Assembly: GCF_025821625.1 (NCBI RefSeq)
Contig: NZ_JACKSH010000072.1
Coordinates: forward strand, 1-38,843
Length of the DNA stretch: 38,843 nucleotides
Source of the DNA: Mycolicibacterium pyrenivorans
Lineage (GTDB): Bacteria > Actinomycetota > Actinomycetes > Mycobacteriales > Mycobacteriaceae
Direction: 5' to 3'
Shown here: in pieces, positions 1 to 9,239 of the stretch
Layout: the number at the start of each line of letters is the position of its first letter
Position numbering within the stretch: the stretch's first letter is position 1
The notes under the pieces: generated by a model
What the model saw: the letters and a program-made list of their open reading frames with translations, nothing else
What the model was told of the DNA's origin: nothing
Databases searched by the model: none
Made by a program: the position numbers and the translations under genes

Positions 1-1527
1 TTGGGTTCTCGACGCCGGCGCCTCGGTGGCCGGCTGCGGTGGCGGGGCAGGCAGCGGGGACCCCGGCGACGGCGCGGTGGTGGTCGTGGTGGGCGACGGC
101 GTGGTCGGCGTCGACGTTCCGTCTTCGCGCGACAGCAGGGCCGCCGCCACGGCCACGGCAGCGAGGACGGCGGCGGCAATCGCGGCGAGCACCGCTGGCC
201 TGCGGTACCACGGCGTCCGGTGTGTGTCTTCGGTGTCGCCGGTGTCGCCGTCCTGCGTGAACTGCAGGCTCGGCCGCGGTCCGTCGATCTCGGGGACCTC
301 GGAGGGGTCGCCGTACTCGGCGAGTTCAGCCGGGGCGCCGTACTCGGGGACGTAGTCCGGAATGTCGTCGGCATCCGACCACGCGAGAGCCCGGAAAGTT
401 CCCGAAGACGCTTCTGCCGGCGGCGACTCCGCCGCACCCGCGATCGGCAAGGCGGCCGGCGCCGCCGACGTCATCCCCTCCTGCGCGGTGGCGCGGACCG
501 CGTGCAGGCCCGCACCGATGGCCGCCGTCAGCTCCGGATGTGCAGTGGTCACGATCGGGACCCGGAATCTTTCGGAAAGCGCCGTGGTGGCAGCGGGCAT
601 CCGGGCACCACCTCCGATCGACGCGATGGCGGCAACGCCTCCTGGCCGAATTCCATTGCGCTCCAACGTTGTCTGCATCACCTCGGCGAACTCGCGGAGG
701 GGCGGGTGCAGGAGCGCATCGAGTTCGTCGCGGGTGATCCGCACATCGGTGCGGCCCCCGGGCGCGTCGACCGTGATCGAGGCGACGGCGCCGGTGGACA
801 GCTGTTCCTTGGCGACGCGGCACTGCGCCCGCTGCCTGCCGAGCGAGTCGATCGCCGAGGTACCGGACAGGTCGAGCGTGCCCGCCTCGGACATCCCGTC
901 GATCACATGTTTCATCAACGCCTGGTCGATGAGGGCGCCGGACAGGTCCGCATGGCGCACCGTCGGCGCCAGCGGCGCAGGCGCCGAGGTGCCTGCCGCC
1001 AGGTCGAAGAGCGTCAGGCTGGTGCCGGTCCCCCCGAAATCGCACACCGCGACGACGCCCCGGGTGGGCAGACCCGGGTCGCGGGCGAGCGCGATGAGCG
1101 CGGCCTCGGCGTCGGAGAGAAGCGGTCCGCCGGAGTGGGCGAACTCGTCCGCCCCGGCGAGGACGGCCCGCAGGGCGGCCACCGCCGCCGGGCTCCAATG
1201 GGCGGGATGACTGACGGCGATCGGCCCGACCGGCCCGCCCGCCGCGACGGTGCGCACCATCGCCTGCAGCGCCTCGGCCAGCAGCGCCTCGGCACGGTGG
1301 GCGGTTCCGTCGGCGGCGACGATGGGGATCGGGTCACCGACGCGGTCGACGAAATCGGTGACGATCAGCCCGGGCTCGGAGAGATTCGGATTCTCCGACG
1401 GCACACCGACTTCCGGCGGCCGGTGGGGGTACAGGGTCAACACCGGCGCTCGCGACACGGCGGTACGATCGACGACCACAGCCGTGAGCCTGCTGGCTCC
1501 TACCGACAGGCCTGTTCCGTCTGCCAT
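1..1527 (-). CDS. Membrane-anchored Hsp70-like protein (3' end beyond window)
   Basis: The frame is open from the ATG at 1527 to base 1, giving 509 codons without a stop, so the C-terminus lies outside the window. The first ~350 residues resemble an actin/Hsp70-type ATPase fold: an N-terminal beta segment (SVGASRLTAVVVD), a phosphate-loop-like stretch (VVAVCDFGGTGTSLTLFD) and a second Gly-rich loop (IASIGGGARMPA). A low-complexity acidic linker follows, then one membrane segment (AVLAAIAAAVLAAVAVAAALL) and a Thr/Pro-rich tail. It lacks a DnaK-like substrate-binding domain in the part seen, so it is probably an Hsp70-family membrane protein rather than a general chaperone. Its ATG follows immediately after the TAG of the upstream oxidoreductase gene (TAGATG), so the two are probably co-transcribed and translationally coupled. 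The family call is good; the cellular role is unknown. Confidence 0.75.
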   Translation of the reverse strand, partial: MADGTGLSVGASRLTAVVVDRTAVSRAPVLTLYPHRPPEVGVPSENPNLSEPGLIVTDFVDRVGDPIPIVAADGTAHRAEALLAEALQAMVRTVAAGGPVGPIAVSHPAHWSPAAVAALRAVLAGADEFAHSGGPLLSDAEAALIALARDPGLPTRGVVAVCDFGGTGTSLTLFDLAAGTSAPAPLAPTVRHADLSGALIDQALMKHVIDGMSEAGTLDLSGTSAIDSLGRQRAQCRVAKEQLSTGAVASITVDAPGGRTDVRITRDELDALLHPPLREFAEVMQTTLERNGIRPGGVAAIASIGGGARMPAATTALSERFRVPIVTTAHPELTAAIGAGLHAVRATAQEGMTSAAPAALPIAGAAESPPAEASSGTFRALAWSDADDIPDYVPEYGAPAELAEYGDPSEVPEIDGPRPSLQFTQDGDTGDTEDTHRTPWYRRPAVLAAIAAAVLAAVAVAAALLSREDGTSTPTTPSPTTTTTAPSPGSPLPAPPPQPATEAPASRTQ

Positions 1528-2613
1528 CTAGCGGATGGTCCCCGCTCCCGGGATCAGGGGGAGATCGAGCGCGGTGACCCAGCCCGGGGAGAGGTCGTTG
1601 ACCGCAGGCACCGCGTTGAGGGCGCGCAGCCCGGTGGCCAGGCATCCCGCCGCTGCCGCGTCGCGTCCCGAACCGTCGGTGAACCGGAAGGCCGTCTCCT
1701 GGAAGATGCTCGGCGTCCCTTCGACGTCCACCCGGTAGACGTCGTTCTCGTTGCCCGACGGCCAGTCCGGTGCCGCGTCGTTGCCGATGCGGTTGACGTG
1801 CTCGAGTTGGATGCGGGTCTCGCCGCGGTACACGCCGTTGATGGTGAACCGCACGGCCGCGACATTGCCGGGGGCGATGATCCCCTTCGCGGTCTTGCGC
1901 TCGTCGGGCGTCACCCATTTGTCCCACGTGGTGGTGATCTCGTCGAGCATGATCCCCGCCGCATGTGCGATCATGGGAACCGTTGCACCCCAGGCGAATA
2001 CCAGGATGTCGGGGTTCTGCAGCATCGGCCGGTACTCGGGCGGCCTGCCGATTCCCATCTCGCGGTCGTAGTCGCCCTCGTAGTTGGTGTAGTCCAGCAG
2101 TTCGGAGGCTCGGACCCGGCGCACCTCCGAGCACAGTCCCATCAGCGTCATCGGGAACAGGTCGTTGGCGAAGCCGGGGTCGATGCCGGTGGTGAAGCAC
2201 GACGACTCCCCCAGCTCACACGCCACGGTGATCGGCTCGATCCAGTTCGGCGGGTTGAGGTGCATGGTCGGCCAGATCCACGGTGTCATCGCGGTGGAGC
2301 AGACGTCGATGCCGGCGCGCAGGAAGCGGGTGATCAGCGCGATGTTCGCCTCGGCGTGCGCCGCCGTCGGACCGTAGTGCACCAACGCATCGGGGTGCAG
2401 ATCGATCAGCGCGTCGACGTCGTCGGTCGCGGTCAGCCCGATGGGAGCGCCGAGACCGCACAGCTCCCCGACGTCCTGCCCGACCTTGTCCGGGTTGCTG
2501 ACGCCGACTCCCACCAACTCGAAGTTGGGATGCTTGACGACCTCGGGGATCACCATTCTGCCGACGAATCCGGTTCCCCAGACCACCACGCGTTTGACGC
2601 CGGGATTCCTCAC
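1528..2613 (-). CDS. Dihydrodipicolinate reductase-like NAD(P)-dependent oxidoreductase
   Basis: This 361-residue protein starts at a GTG preceded by a GAAAGGCGG ribosome binding site. The N-terminal Rossmann motif GTGFVG (residues ~14-19) lies in a DapB-type nucleotide-binding fold, followed by an acidic, helical segment and a C-terminal domain typical of the mycobacterial 'dihydrodipicolinate reductase' annotations (2,4-diaminopentanoate dehydrogenase-like superfamily). It is much longer than true DapB (~245 aa), so a role in lysine synthesis is unlikely; the substrate is unknown. A second member of the same family lies at 13504-14583 beside a Rieske oxygenase, which suggests that these enzymes act in catabolic redox steps. 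Here it is the first gene of a two-gene unit with the Hsp70-like protein. Confidence 0.8.
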   Translation of the reverse strand: MRNPGVKRVVVWGTGFVGRMVIPEVVKHPNFELVGVGVSNPDKVGQDVGELCGLGAPIGLTATDDVDALIDLHPDALVHYGPTAAHAEANIALITRFLRAGIDVCSTAMTPWIWPTMHLNPPNWIEPITVACELGESSCFTTGIDPGFANDLFPMTLMGLCSEVRRVRASELLDYTNYEGDYDREMGIGRPPEYRPMLQNPDILVFAWGATVPMIAHAAGIMLDEITTTWDKWVTPDERKTAKGIIAPGNVAAVRFTINGVYRGETRIQLEHVNRIGNDAAPDWPSGNENDVYRVDVEGTPSIFQETAFRFTDGSGRDAAAAGCLATGLRALNAVPAVNDLSPGWVTALDLPLIPGAGTIR

Positions 2614-2700
2614 ATGCGCCGCCTTTCGTCTCGTCGGTCTGTCACCAGGCCGCCCTGTTGTCCCCGACGCTGTTCCGCCGCACCCGGTGTGCGGTCGGCC

Positions 2701-3234
2701 TCAGAAGCAGCGACGCAGCCCGCCCGGCTCGCAGATCAGCGGATACCGGGTGACCGGCAGCGGAAGCGGCTTGTTGAACGACAGCGTGAACGGCGTGTTG
2801 ATGATCCCGGGCTGCAGGCCGCAGTTGCCGTTGTGGGAGACGCTGCGGGTTCCCGACATGGTGGCGTCGTCGAATTTGAACGTCTCGACCGTGGGCGCCC
2901 AGCTGCCGTCGGGGCATCGCATGCCCTCCTGCTTGGGTGTGGTGAAGCTCCAGACGCCGCCGACCAGCACCGCGTCGCCGCCGGTCAGGTCCCCCGACGC
3001 GGCGACGTGCAGCTTGCAGCCGACGGGCAGGTACAGCGGCTCGCGCAGGTCTCCGACCACCGGCACGCACGTCGGATAGATCGTCCAGGTCCCGGACTCC
3101 CCCTCCGCCGCGGTGTAGTTGTAGACCCCCTCCATGACCTGCGCGGCCTGCGCCGGAACCGCGAGGCCGAGAGCGGTCCCGACGAGAACGACGAGCGCCG
3201 CGGGGATGGCGGCGAGACTGCGCAGGATCTTCAC
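2701..3234 (-). CDS. Small secreted protein of unknown function
   Basis: This 177-residue protein begins at a GTG. Residues 1-31 form a classical signal peptide: a Lys/Arg start, a hydrophobic run (IPAALVVLVGTALGLAVPA) and an Ala-x-Ala-type cleavage site near AQAAQ. The mature part has several Cys residues (YPTCVPV, VGCKL, MRCPD, NGNCG, LICEP, RRCF), consistent with disulfide bonds outside the cytoplasm, and a Trp/Thr-rich beta pattern. It matches the general style of conserved mycobacterial secreted proteins, but I do not recognise a family. The GTG has no ribosome binding site; an AATACT box ends 7 nt before it, so the transcript may be leaderless. It is transcribed divergently from the ABC importer. 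Confidence 0.75.
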   Translation of the reverse strand: MKILRSLAAIPAALVVLVGTALGLAVPAQAAQVMEGVYNYTAAEGESGTWTIYPTCVPVVGDLREPLYLPVGCKLHVAASGDLTGGDAVLVGGVWSFTTPKQEGMRCPDGSWAPTVETFKFDDATMSGTRSVSHNGNCGLQPGIINTPFTLSFNKPLPLPVTRYPLICEPGGLRRCF

Positions 3235-3241
3235 GGGGTCG

Positions 3242-3247
3242 AGTATT
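3242..3247 (-). promoter_or_regulatory. Putative -10 box of a leaderless transcript
   Basis: On the minus strand AATACT is followed by 7 nt and then the GTG at 3234. No Shine-Dalgarno sequence is present. The spacing puts the transcription start at or next to the start codon. Confidence 0.35.
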
Positions 3248-3334
3248 TCAGTCGGTGACGGACAAAGTCACGGATTTGTCGCCTCGGCCGATGGGTAGTA
3301 GAACCGAGGCAGGTCCGAATCCGGGGTGGTGCAC

Positions 3335-4894
3335 ATGGCGAGAACGGCGGTCTCGACCGCTGTTTTCCGCATCTTCACTGTCGGCCTCGCCCTGGCTGTC
3401 GCGTTGACCGGCTGCTCGACCGGGCAGCGGGTGGATCTGGGCGCCGGGGCCGACGGCGTGGTGGCGGCCATCGCCGGCGAGCCCGACCAGTTGGACCCGC
3501 ACAAGACCACCGCGTACTTCTCGTTCGAGGTCCTCGAGAACGTCTTCGACACCCTCGTCGAACCCGACGAGAACCTGCAGATGCAGCCCGCGCTGGCCGA
3601 ATCGTGGGAGGTCAGCCCCGACGAACTCACCTGGACCTTCCGGCTGCGCGACGGCGTCGTCTTCCACGACGGCACTCCGCTGACCGCTGACGACGTGGTG
3701 TTCTCCTACCGCCGCATCATCGACGAAGAGCTCCCCAACTCCGACAAGTTCAGCGCGGTGACCGCCGTCGAGGCGCCGGACCCGTCAACCGTGGTGATCC
3801 GCACCGACCGCCCGGTGCCGAACATGCTCACCAACCTCGGCGGGTTCAAGGGCATGGCGATCGTGTCCCGCCGCAATGTCGAGAGCGGACAGATCGCCAC
3901 CCGCCCGATCGGCACCGGACCGTTCAGCTTCCGCGATCAGCGCAGCGGCGACTCCATCATGCTGGCGGCCAACCCCGACTACTGGGGCGGCGCCCCCGAC
4001 ATCACGGGGGTGACCTTCCGCTTCATCTCCGAGCCGTCGACGGCCCTGTCGGCGCTGCAGGCCGGCGAGGTCGACTGGACCGATTCGATTCCGCCGCAGC
4101 GGGTGGCGCAACTGGGTGAGGACGACTCGGTGACGCTGGCGGTGACCCCCAGCAACGACTACTGGTATCTGGCGCTCAACCAGGCCCGCGCCCCGTGGAA
4201 CGACGTGCGGGTCCGTCAGGCGATCGCGTACGCCATCGACCGCGAATCCATCGTCCAGGCCACCAGCTACGGCACCGCGGAGATCAATCAGCTCGCGATA
4301 CCGCAGGGAAATCCGTGGTACACGCCGTATGACAGGTACCGCGAGGGTGGCAGCGAGGAAGGGCTCGACCGCGCCCGCGAGCTGCTGCGGGAAGCGGGCG
4401 CGGCGCCGTCGGAGCTCGACATGCTGGTCACCACCGACTACCCGGAGACGGTGACGGCCGCCCAGATCATCGCCGACAACCTGTCCTCCCTTGGCATCAC
4501 CGTCGACATCCGCACCGTCGACTTCGCCACCTGGCTCGACGAGCAGAACTCCGGCAACTTCGACATGCTGATGATGGGCTGGCTGGGCAACATCGATCCC
4601 GACGACTTCTACTACGCCCAGCACCACACCGACGGGACGAGCAACGCGCAGAAGTTCTCCGACACCGGGGTGGACCGCCTGTTGGACGCGGGCCGGGTGG
4701 AGACCGACAGGGATGCCCGCGCCGACGACTACGCCGAGGCGGCAACGCTGATCGCCGACGAGGTCAGCTACATCTTCTTGTACAACCCGTCGGTGATCCA
4801 GGCCTGGAATCCGGCGTTGTCGGGATATCAGGCGCGCCGTGACGGAGCCGTCCGGTTCCGAGAGGCGAGGATGAACCCGGACGGCGGTGTCTAG
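3335..4894 (+). CDS. ABC importer substrate-binding lipoprotein (SBP_bac_5 family)
   Basis: This is the extracytoplasmic receptor of a peptide/nickel-type (DppA/OppA-like) ABC importer, 519 residues from the ATG at 3335. In-frame GTGs at 3326 and 3329 are possible alternatives, but the ATG gives a better signal peptide. The leader ends in a lipobox LTGC with Cys27 as the lipidated residue. Family features are the early DPHKTT segment, AESWEVSPDELTWTFRLRDGVVFHDG, and the later RQAIAYAIDR and DIRTVDFATW segments. The length is typical for family 5 solute-binding proteins. It leads a tightly packed operon with both permeases and the ATPase. Ligand specificity (oligopeptide, dipeptide, glutathione or metal chelate) cannot be read from the sequence. 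Confidence 0.92.
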   Translation: MARTAVSTAVFRIFTVGLALAVALTGCSTGQRVDLGAGADGVVAAIAGEPDQLDPHKTTAYFSFEVLENVFDTLVEPDENLQMQPALAESWEVSPDELTWTFRLRDGVVFHDGTPLTADDVVFSYRRIIDEELPNSDKFSAVTAVEAPDPSTVVIRTDRPVPNMLTNLGGFKGMAIVSRRNVESGQIATRPIGTGPFSFRDQRSGDSIMLAANPDYWGGAPDITGVTFRFISEPSTALSALQAGEVDWTDSIPPQRVAQLGEDDSVTLAVTPSNDYWYLALNQARAPWNDVRVRQAIAYAIDRESIVQATSYGTAEINQLAIPQGNPWYTPYDRYREGGSEEGLDRARELLREAGAAPSELDMLVTTDYPETVTAAQIIADNLSSLGITVDIRTVDFATWLDEQNSGNFDMLMMGWLGNIDPDDFYYAQHHTDGTSNAQKFSDTGVDRLLDAGRVETDRDARADDYAEAATLIADEVSYIFLYNPSVIQAWNPALSGYQARRDGAVRFREARMNPDGGV

Positions 4895-4897
4895 ACC

Positions 4898-5872
4898 GTG
4901 GCCGCTGTTTCCGTGCTGACCCATCCGATCACCCGGTTCGTCGCGCGCCGGCTGGTGTACTCGGCGGTGGTGCTGCTCGGGGTGCTCGTGGTGGTCTTCG
5001 CGCTGGTGCATCTGGTGCCGGGGGATCCGGTCCGCATCGCGCTGGGAACCCGCTACACCCCGGAGGCCTACGAGGCGCTGCGGACGGCCAGCGGTCTGGA
5101 CCAGCCGATCGTGTCACAGTTCTTCGGCTACCTCGGCTCGGCGCTCACCGGTGATCTCGGCGTCAGCTTCCGCAACGGTGACCCCGTGACCGTCGCGTTG
5201 CTGGAACGGCTCCCGGCGACGCTGTCACTGGGGATCGCCGGCATGGTCATCGCGCTGGCGATCGCGCTGCCCGCCGGCATCTACGCGGCGCTGCGGGAGG
5301 GCCGGCTCAGCGACGGAATAATCCGTGTGACAAGCCAATTCGGCGTCTCGGTGCCTGACTTCTGGCTCGGCATCCTGTTGATCGCGCTGTTCTCGACGAC
5401 CTTGGGCTGGCTGCCCACCTCGGGGTACCGGCCGCTGTTCGACGACCCGGCGGGCTGGCTGCGGCACATCGTCCTGCCCGCGTTGACCGTCGGTGTGGTG
5501 GCGGCGGCGATCATGACGCGATATGTCCGTTCGGCCGTGCTCGAGGTGGCCGCGATGGGCTATGTCCGCACCGCCCGGTCCAAGGGACTCTCGCCCCGTG
5601 TGGTCACGTTCCGGCACACCGTACGCAACGCGCTGGTGCCGATCCTGACGATCACCGGCATCCAGCTGGCGACGATCCTCGGCGGCGTGATCGTCGTCGA
5701 GGTGGTGTTCGCCTGGCCGGGGCTGGGCCGGCTGGTCTTCAACGCGGTCGCTGCCCGCGACTACCCCCTCATCCAGGGTGCGGTGCTGCTGATCGCCGCG
5801 TTGTTCCTGCTCATCAACCTGCTCGTGGATCTGCTCTACGCGGTGGTCGACCCGAGGATCCGGCTGGCATGA
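4898..5872 (+). CDS. ABC transporter permease, DppB/OppB type
   Basis: This 324-residue inner-membrane permease starts at a GTG 3 nt after the lipoprotein stop. It has an N-terminal membrane helix (LVYSAVVLLGVLVVVFALVH), the VPGDPVRIALG segment characteristic of DppB-type proteins, about six membrane helices in total, and the EAA cytoplasmic loop around YVRTARSKGLSPRVVTFRHTVRN that contacts the ATPase. The C-terminus ends with the conserved DPRIRLA motif. The last codon overlaps the start of the DppC-like gene by 4 nt (ATGA), so the two permeases are translationally coupled and presumably form a heterodimer. Confidence 0.93.
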   Translation: MAAVSVLTHPITRFVARRLVYSAVVLLGVLVVVFALVHLVPGDPVRIALGTRYTPEAYEALRTASGLDQPIVSQFFGYLGSALTGDLGVSFRNGDPVTVALLERLPATLSLGIAGMVIALAIALPAGIYAALREGRLSDGIIRVTSQFGVSVPDFWLGILLIALFSTTLGWLPTSGYRPLFDDPAGWLRHIVLPALTVGVVAAAIMTRYVRSAVLEVAAMGYVRTARSKGLSPRVVTFRHTVRNALVPILTITGIQLATILGGVIVVEVVFAWPGLGRLVFNAVAARDYPLIQGAVLLIAALFLLINLLVDLLYAVVDPRIRLA

Positions 5873-6744
5873 CGACCTCGGAAACCACCAGGGTCTCGTC
5901 CTGGCGGCTGCTCGCGCGCAATCCGATCACGCTGATCAGCGCGGTGACATTGGTTCTGGTGACGGTCGTCGCGCTGACCGCGAACTGGATCGCCCCGTAC
6001 GGGGTGAACGACGTCGAGGTCCCCAACGCGCTGCAATCGCCCAGCGGCTCGCACTGGTTCGGCACCGACGAACTGGGCCGCGATGTGTTGTCCCGGGTGC
6101 TGGTCGCCATGCAGGCCTCGATGCGGATCGCCGTCGTCAGCGTGACGTTCGCCGTGGTGGTGGGGGTGGCTGTCGGGGTGGTGTCCGGGTATCGCGGCGG
6201 GTGGCTGGACGCGGTGCTGATGCGGGTCGTCGACGTGATGTTCGCGTTCCCGGTGCTGCTGCTGGCCCTGGCGATCGTGGCCATCCTGGGGCCGGGGGTG
6301 ACCACCACGATGCTGGCGATCGGCATCGTGTTCACGCCGATCTTCGCGCGGGTGGCGCGCGCCAGCGCGCTGAGCGTCCGCACCGAACCGTACGTCGCGG
6401 CCTCGCGCGCCATGGGGACCGGCGACCTGTACATCCTCCGGCGGCACATCCTGCCCAATATCTCCGGCCCGCTGATCGTGCAGACCTCGCTGTCGCTGGC
6501 CTTCGCGATCCTGGCGGAGGCGGCGCTGTCGTTCCTGGGTCTGGGCATCCAACCCCCGCAGCCGTCGCTGGGCCGGATGATCTTCGACTCCCAGGGTTTC
6601 GCGACGATGGCCTGGTGGATGGCGGTGTTCCCCGGTGCGGCGATCTTCCTCATCGTGCTGGCGTTCAACCTGTTCGGTGACGGGCTGCGCAACGTGCTCG
6701 ATCCCAAGCAACGCACCACCATCGAGGCCCGGAGGCAGCAGTGA
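5869..6744 (+). CDS. ABC transporter permease, DppC/OppC type
   Basis: This 291-residue permease partners the DppB-like subunit. The family segment HWFGTDELGRDVLSRVL follows the first membrane helix and periplasmic region. The EAA loop lies at YVAASRAMGTGDLYILRRHILPN, and the C-terminus reads FGDGLRNVLDPKQR, as is usual for DppC. About six membrane helices are visible. The start ATG overlaps the preceding stop and its own stop overlaps the GTG of the ATPase gene (GTGA), so expression of all three is coupled. Confidence 0.93.
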   Translation: MTTSETTRVSSWRLLARNPITLISAVTLVLVTVVALTANWIAPYGVNDVEVPNALQSPSGSHWFGTDELGRDVLSRVLVAMQASMRIAVVSVTFAVVVGVAVGVVSGYRGGWLDAVLMRVVDVMFAFPVLLLALAIVAILGPGVTTTMLAIGIVFTPIFARVARASALSVRTEPYVAASRAMGTGDLYILRRHILPNISGPLIVQTSLSLAFAILAEAALSFLGLGIQPPQPSLGRMIFDSQGFATMAWWMAVFPGAAIFLIVLAFNLFGDGLRNVLDPKQRTTIEARRQQ

Positions 6745-8366
6745 CGAGCCCGCAACCGGTGCTGAGCGCGCGCGACCTCGGTGTGCGCATCGGCGCGCGG
6801 ACGCTCGTCGACGGGGTGTCGTTCGATGTCCACCGAGAGCAGACCGTGGGCATCGTGGGCGAATCGGGGTCCGGCAAGTCGATGACGGTGCTCGCGGCGA
6901 CCGGGCTGCTGGACGCGCCGGGGGCACGGGTGTCGGGTACCAGCACGCTCACCGGCGAGGCGGGCGAACCGGTGCAGCTGGTGGGTGCATCGCCGCGGGT
7001 GCTGCGCCGGGTGCACGGCGCCCGGATCGGCTTCGTCTTCCAGGATCCGGGCACCTCACTGAACCCGCTGCTGACCCTGGAACGCCAGATCACCGAATCC
7101 CTTGAGACACATCGCAGAATGACGCGCAGGGAAGCCAATACCAGGGCACTGGAACTGCTCGAGGCCGTCGGTCTGCCCGAGCCTGCGATGCGGTTGCACG
7201 CATACCCCCACCAACTCTCGGGCGGGCAGCGCCAACGCGTGATGATCGCGATCGCCCTGGCTTGTGACCCCGAACTGCTGATCGCCGACGAGCCCACCAC
7301 GGCGCTGGACGTCACGACGCAGGCGCAGATCATCGAGTTGGTGCGGGCGCTGCAGCGCGACTTCGGCACCGCGGTCGTGTGGATCAGCCACGACCTGGGC
7401 GTGATCGGACAGGTCGCCCGGGAGGTGACCGTGTTGCGCGACGGCGTGACCGTCGAGCAGGCGCCGATCATGGACGTGTTCGACCGGCCGCGCGACGAGT
7501 ACACCCGCGACCTGCTGGCCGCCCGCCCGGTACTCGACGGTGCCGGCCCCGGCGCGGCCCCCGCCGACGCCGAGTCGCTGCTGGAGGTCGACGGGCTCGA
7601 TGTCCGTTTCTCGGTGTCCACCCCGGTGGGCCGGTCCACGGTGCACGCGGTCAAGGACGTGTCCTTCCGGATCCGCCGCGCGACGACGCTGGGCCTGGTG
7701 GGCGAATCCGGTTCGGGGAAGTCGACGGTCGCGGCCGTGCTGACCGGGCTGGTGAAGCCCGATGGCGGCAGCGCAACGCTGGACGGCACAGACATCCTGA
7801 GCGTGAAGGGATCCCGGGCCAAGGCGCTGCGTCGCCGCATCGGGCTGGTGTTGCAGGATCCGTTCTCCTCGCTGAATCCGCGTGCCCGCGTGGATGTCTC
7901 GATCTCGGAACCCCTGAAGGTGCACGGGCTGGCGGGCGGCGCGCAGGCGCGCCGGGAGCGGGTCGACGAACTGCTCGAGTTGGTCGGGCTGCCGACCGCT
8001 TTCGCGCAGCGGTACCCCCACGAGCTCTCGGGCGGTCAGCGCCAGCGGGTGAGCATCGCCCGCGCGCTGGCCGCCGAGCCCGACCTGCTCATCCTCGACG
8101 AGGCGACCGCATCGCTGGACGTGTCGGTGCAGTCGCGGGTGCTCGATCTTCTGTCCCGGCTGCAGACCGAACTCGGGCTGACCTACCTGCTCATCGGTCA
8201 TGACCTGGCGGTGATCCGACAGCTGAGTCACGACGTGTTGGTGATGCGCGACGGCGCGGTGGTCGAGAACCGGCCTGCCGGTGAGCTGTTCGCCGCCCCC
8301 GAGAACCAGTACACCCGCGACCTGCTGGCGGCTGTCCCGCCGGCGACGCCGCGCGCCGCCGTCTAG
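6741..8366 (+). CDS. Fused DppD-DppF-type ABC transporter ATPase
   Basis: This 541-residue protein carries two nucleotide-binding domains in one chain. Domain 1 (~1-260) has Walker A GESGSGKS near residue 40, signature LSGGQRQRV and Walker B LLIADEP. Domain 2 (~275-541) has a second GESGSGKS, LSGGQRQRVSIARAL and LLILDEA. Both also have the family's C-terminal extension (NQYTRDLLAAVP; DEYTRDLLAARP) typical of oligopeptide ATPases. Such fusions are common in actinobacteria and replace separate DppD and DppF subunits. Together with the lipoprotein and two permeases it completes the importer. It starts with a GTG overlapping the DppC stop. No truncation or lost motif was seen. Confidence 0.93.
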   Translation: MTSPQPVLSARDLGVRIGARTLVDGVSFDVHREQTVGIVGESGSGKSMTVLAATGLLDAPGARVSGTSTLTGEAGEPVQLVGASPRVLRRVHGARIGFVFQDPGTSLNPLLTLERQITESLETHRRMTRREANTRALELLEAVGLPEPAMRLHAYPHQLSGGQRQRVMIAIALACDPELLIADEPTTALDVTTQAQIIELVRALQRDFGTAVVWISHDLGVIGQVAREVTVLRDGVTVEQAPIMDVFDRPRDEYTRDLLAARPVLDGAGPGAAPADAESLLEVDGLDVRFSVSTPVGRSTVHAVKDVSFRIRRATTLGLVGESGSGKSTVAAVLTGLVKPDGGSATLDGTDILSVKGSRAKALRRRIGLVLQDPFSSLNPRARVDVSISEPLKVHGLAGGAQARRERVDELLELVGLPTAFAQRYPHELSGGQRQRVSIARALAAEPDLLILDEATASLDVSVQSRVLDLLSRLQTELGLTYLLIGHDLAVIRQLSHDVLVMRDGAVVENRPAGELFAAPENQYTRDLLAAVPPATPRAAV

Positions 8367-8394
8367 CGCCGCCGCCCGTGAGAAGGTCGTGGGC

Positions 8395-9135
8395 ATGAGT
8401 CAGCTGAGCGGCAAGGTCGCATTGGTCACCGGCGCGTCGGCGGGTCTGGGCGCGTCGACCGCCCGGTTGTTCGCGGAGCGGGGCGCTAAGGTCTTCGGCA
8501 TCGCCAGAGACGGTTCGCGGATGGCGGAGGTGTTCGCCGACGTCCCGGGCGGCATTTTCGCATCGGTGGACATCGCTTCGCCGCAGGCGTGCGCCCAGGC
8601 CGTCGCGGACTGCGTCGCACACTTCGGGCAACTGGACATCCTCGCCAATGTCGCCGGCTTCCACCAGATGCGGCACACGGCGACGATGACCGACGACGAC
8701 TGGGACGCCGACCTCGCCGTGAACCTGAACGGGCCGTTCTACCTGTGCCGCGCGGCGCTGCCCCACCTGCTGGAGACCGGCGGCAACATCGTCAATGTGT
8801 CGTCGATCGCGGGCGTCGAGGGCGAGGTCTACTCGGCGGGCTACTGCGCGGCCAAGCACGGGCTGATCGGCCTGACCCGCGCGCTGGCCGTCGAGTTCAC
8901 CAAGGAGCGCCTGCGGGTCAACGCGGTCTGCCCCGGCGGCATGCCGACGGCGCAGACAACCGAGTTCCAGGCGCCGGAGAACGCCGACTGGGACCTGATC
9001 ATGCGCATCGCCTCGCCGCGCGGGTTCATGGAGACCGTCGACGTGGCCAAGGTGATCGCGTTCCTGGCCAGCGACGATGCCGCAGCGATCCACGGGGCCG
9101 TGTACCGGGTGGACAACGGCAAGGGCGCAGGCTAG
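8395..9135 (+). CDS. Short-chain dehydrogenase/reductase
   Basis: This 246-residue NAD(P)-dependent oxidoreductase has a classical SDR layout: cofactor loop TGASAGLG (residues ~12-19), NVAG (~85), the catalytic Ser in NVSSIAG and the YxxxK pair in YCAAK, and the usual ALAVEF...RVNAVCPGG segment. The ATG at 8395 is preferred because AGAAGG lies 8 nt upstream; an in-frame GTG 6 nt earlier is possible. It follows the ATPase gene by 28 nt and is probably the last gene of the importer operon, so it may process the imported substrate. The actual substrate is unknown. Confidence 0.88.
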   Translation: MSQLSGKVALVTGASAGLGASTARLFAERGAKVFGIARDGSRMAEVFADVPGGIFASVDIASPQACAQAVADCVAHFGQLDILANVAGFHQMRHTATMTDDDWDADLAVNLNGPFYLCRAALPHLLETGGNIVNVSSIAGVEGEVYSAGYCAAKHGLIGLTRALAVEFTKERLRVNAVCPGGMPTAQTTEFQAPENADWDLIMRIASPRGFMETVDVAKVIAFLASDDAAAIHGAVYRVDNGKGAG

Positions 9136-9239
9136 CCCCGCGTGGTGCCCACTCCCCCAGTGGACACCTGTCTCATTCTGGCTCGAGGTCGTCTCCGAAA
9201 CGCCGGCAGAACCATCGCTCCGTACACGAGCCGTACGTA

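Noticed and set aside
1..3258. A 1085-residue plus-strand open frame
   Set aside because: It is a GC-driven shadow of the Hsp70-like, oxidoreductase and secreted-protein genes on the minus strand; its translation is Arg-rich and matches no domain.
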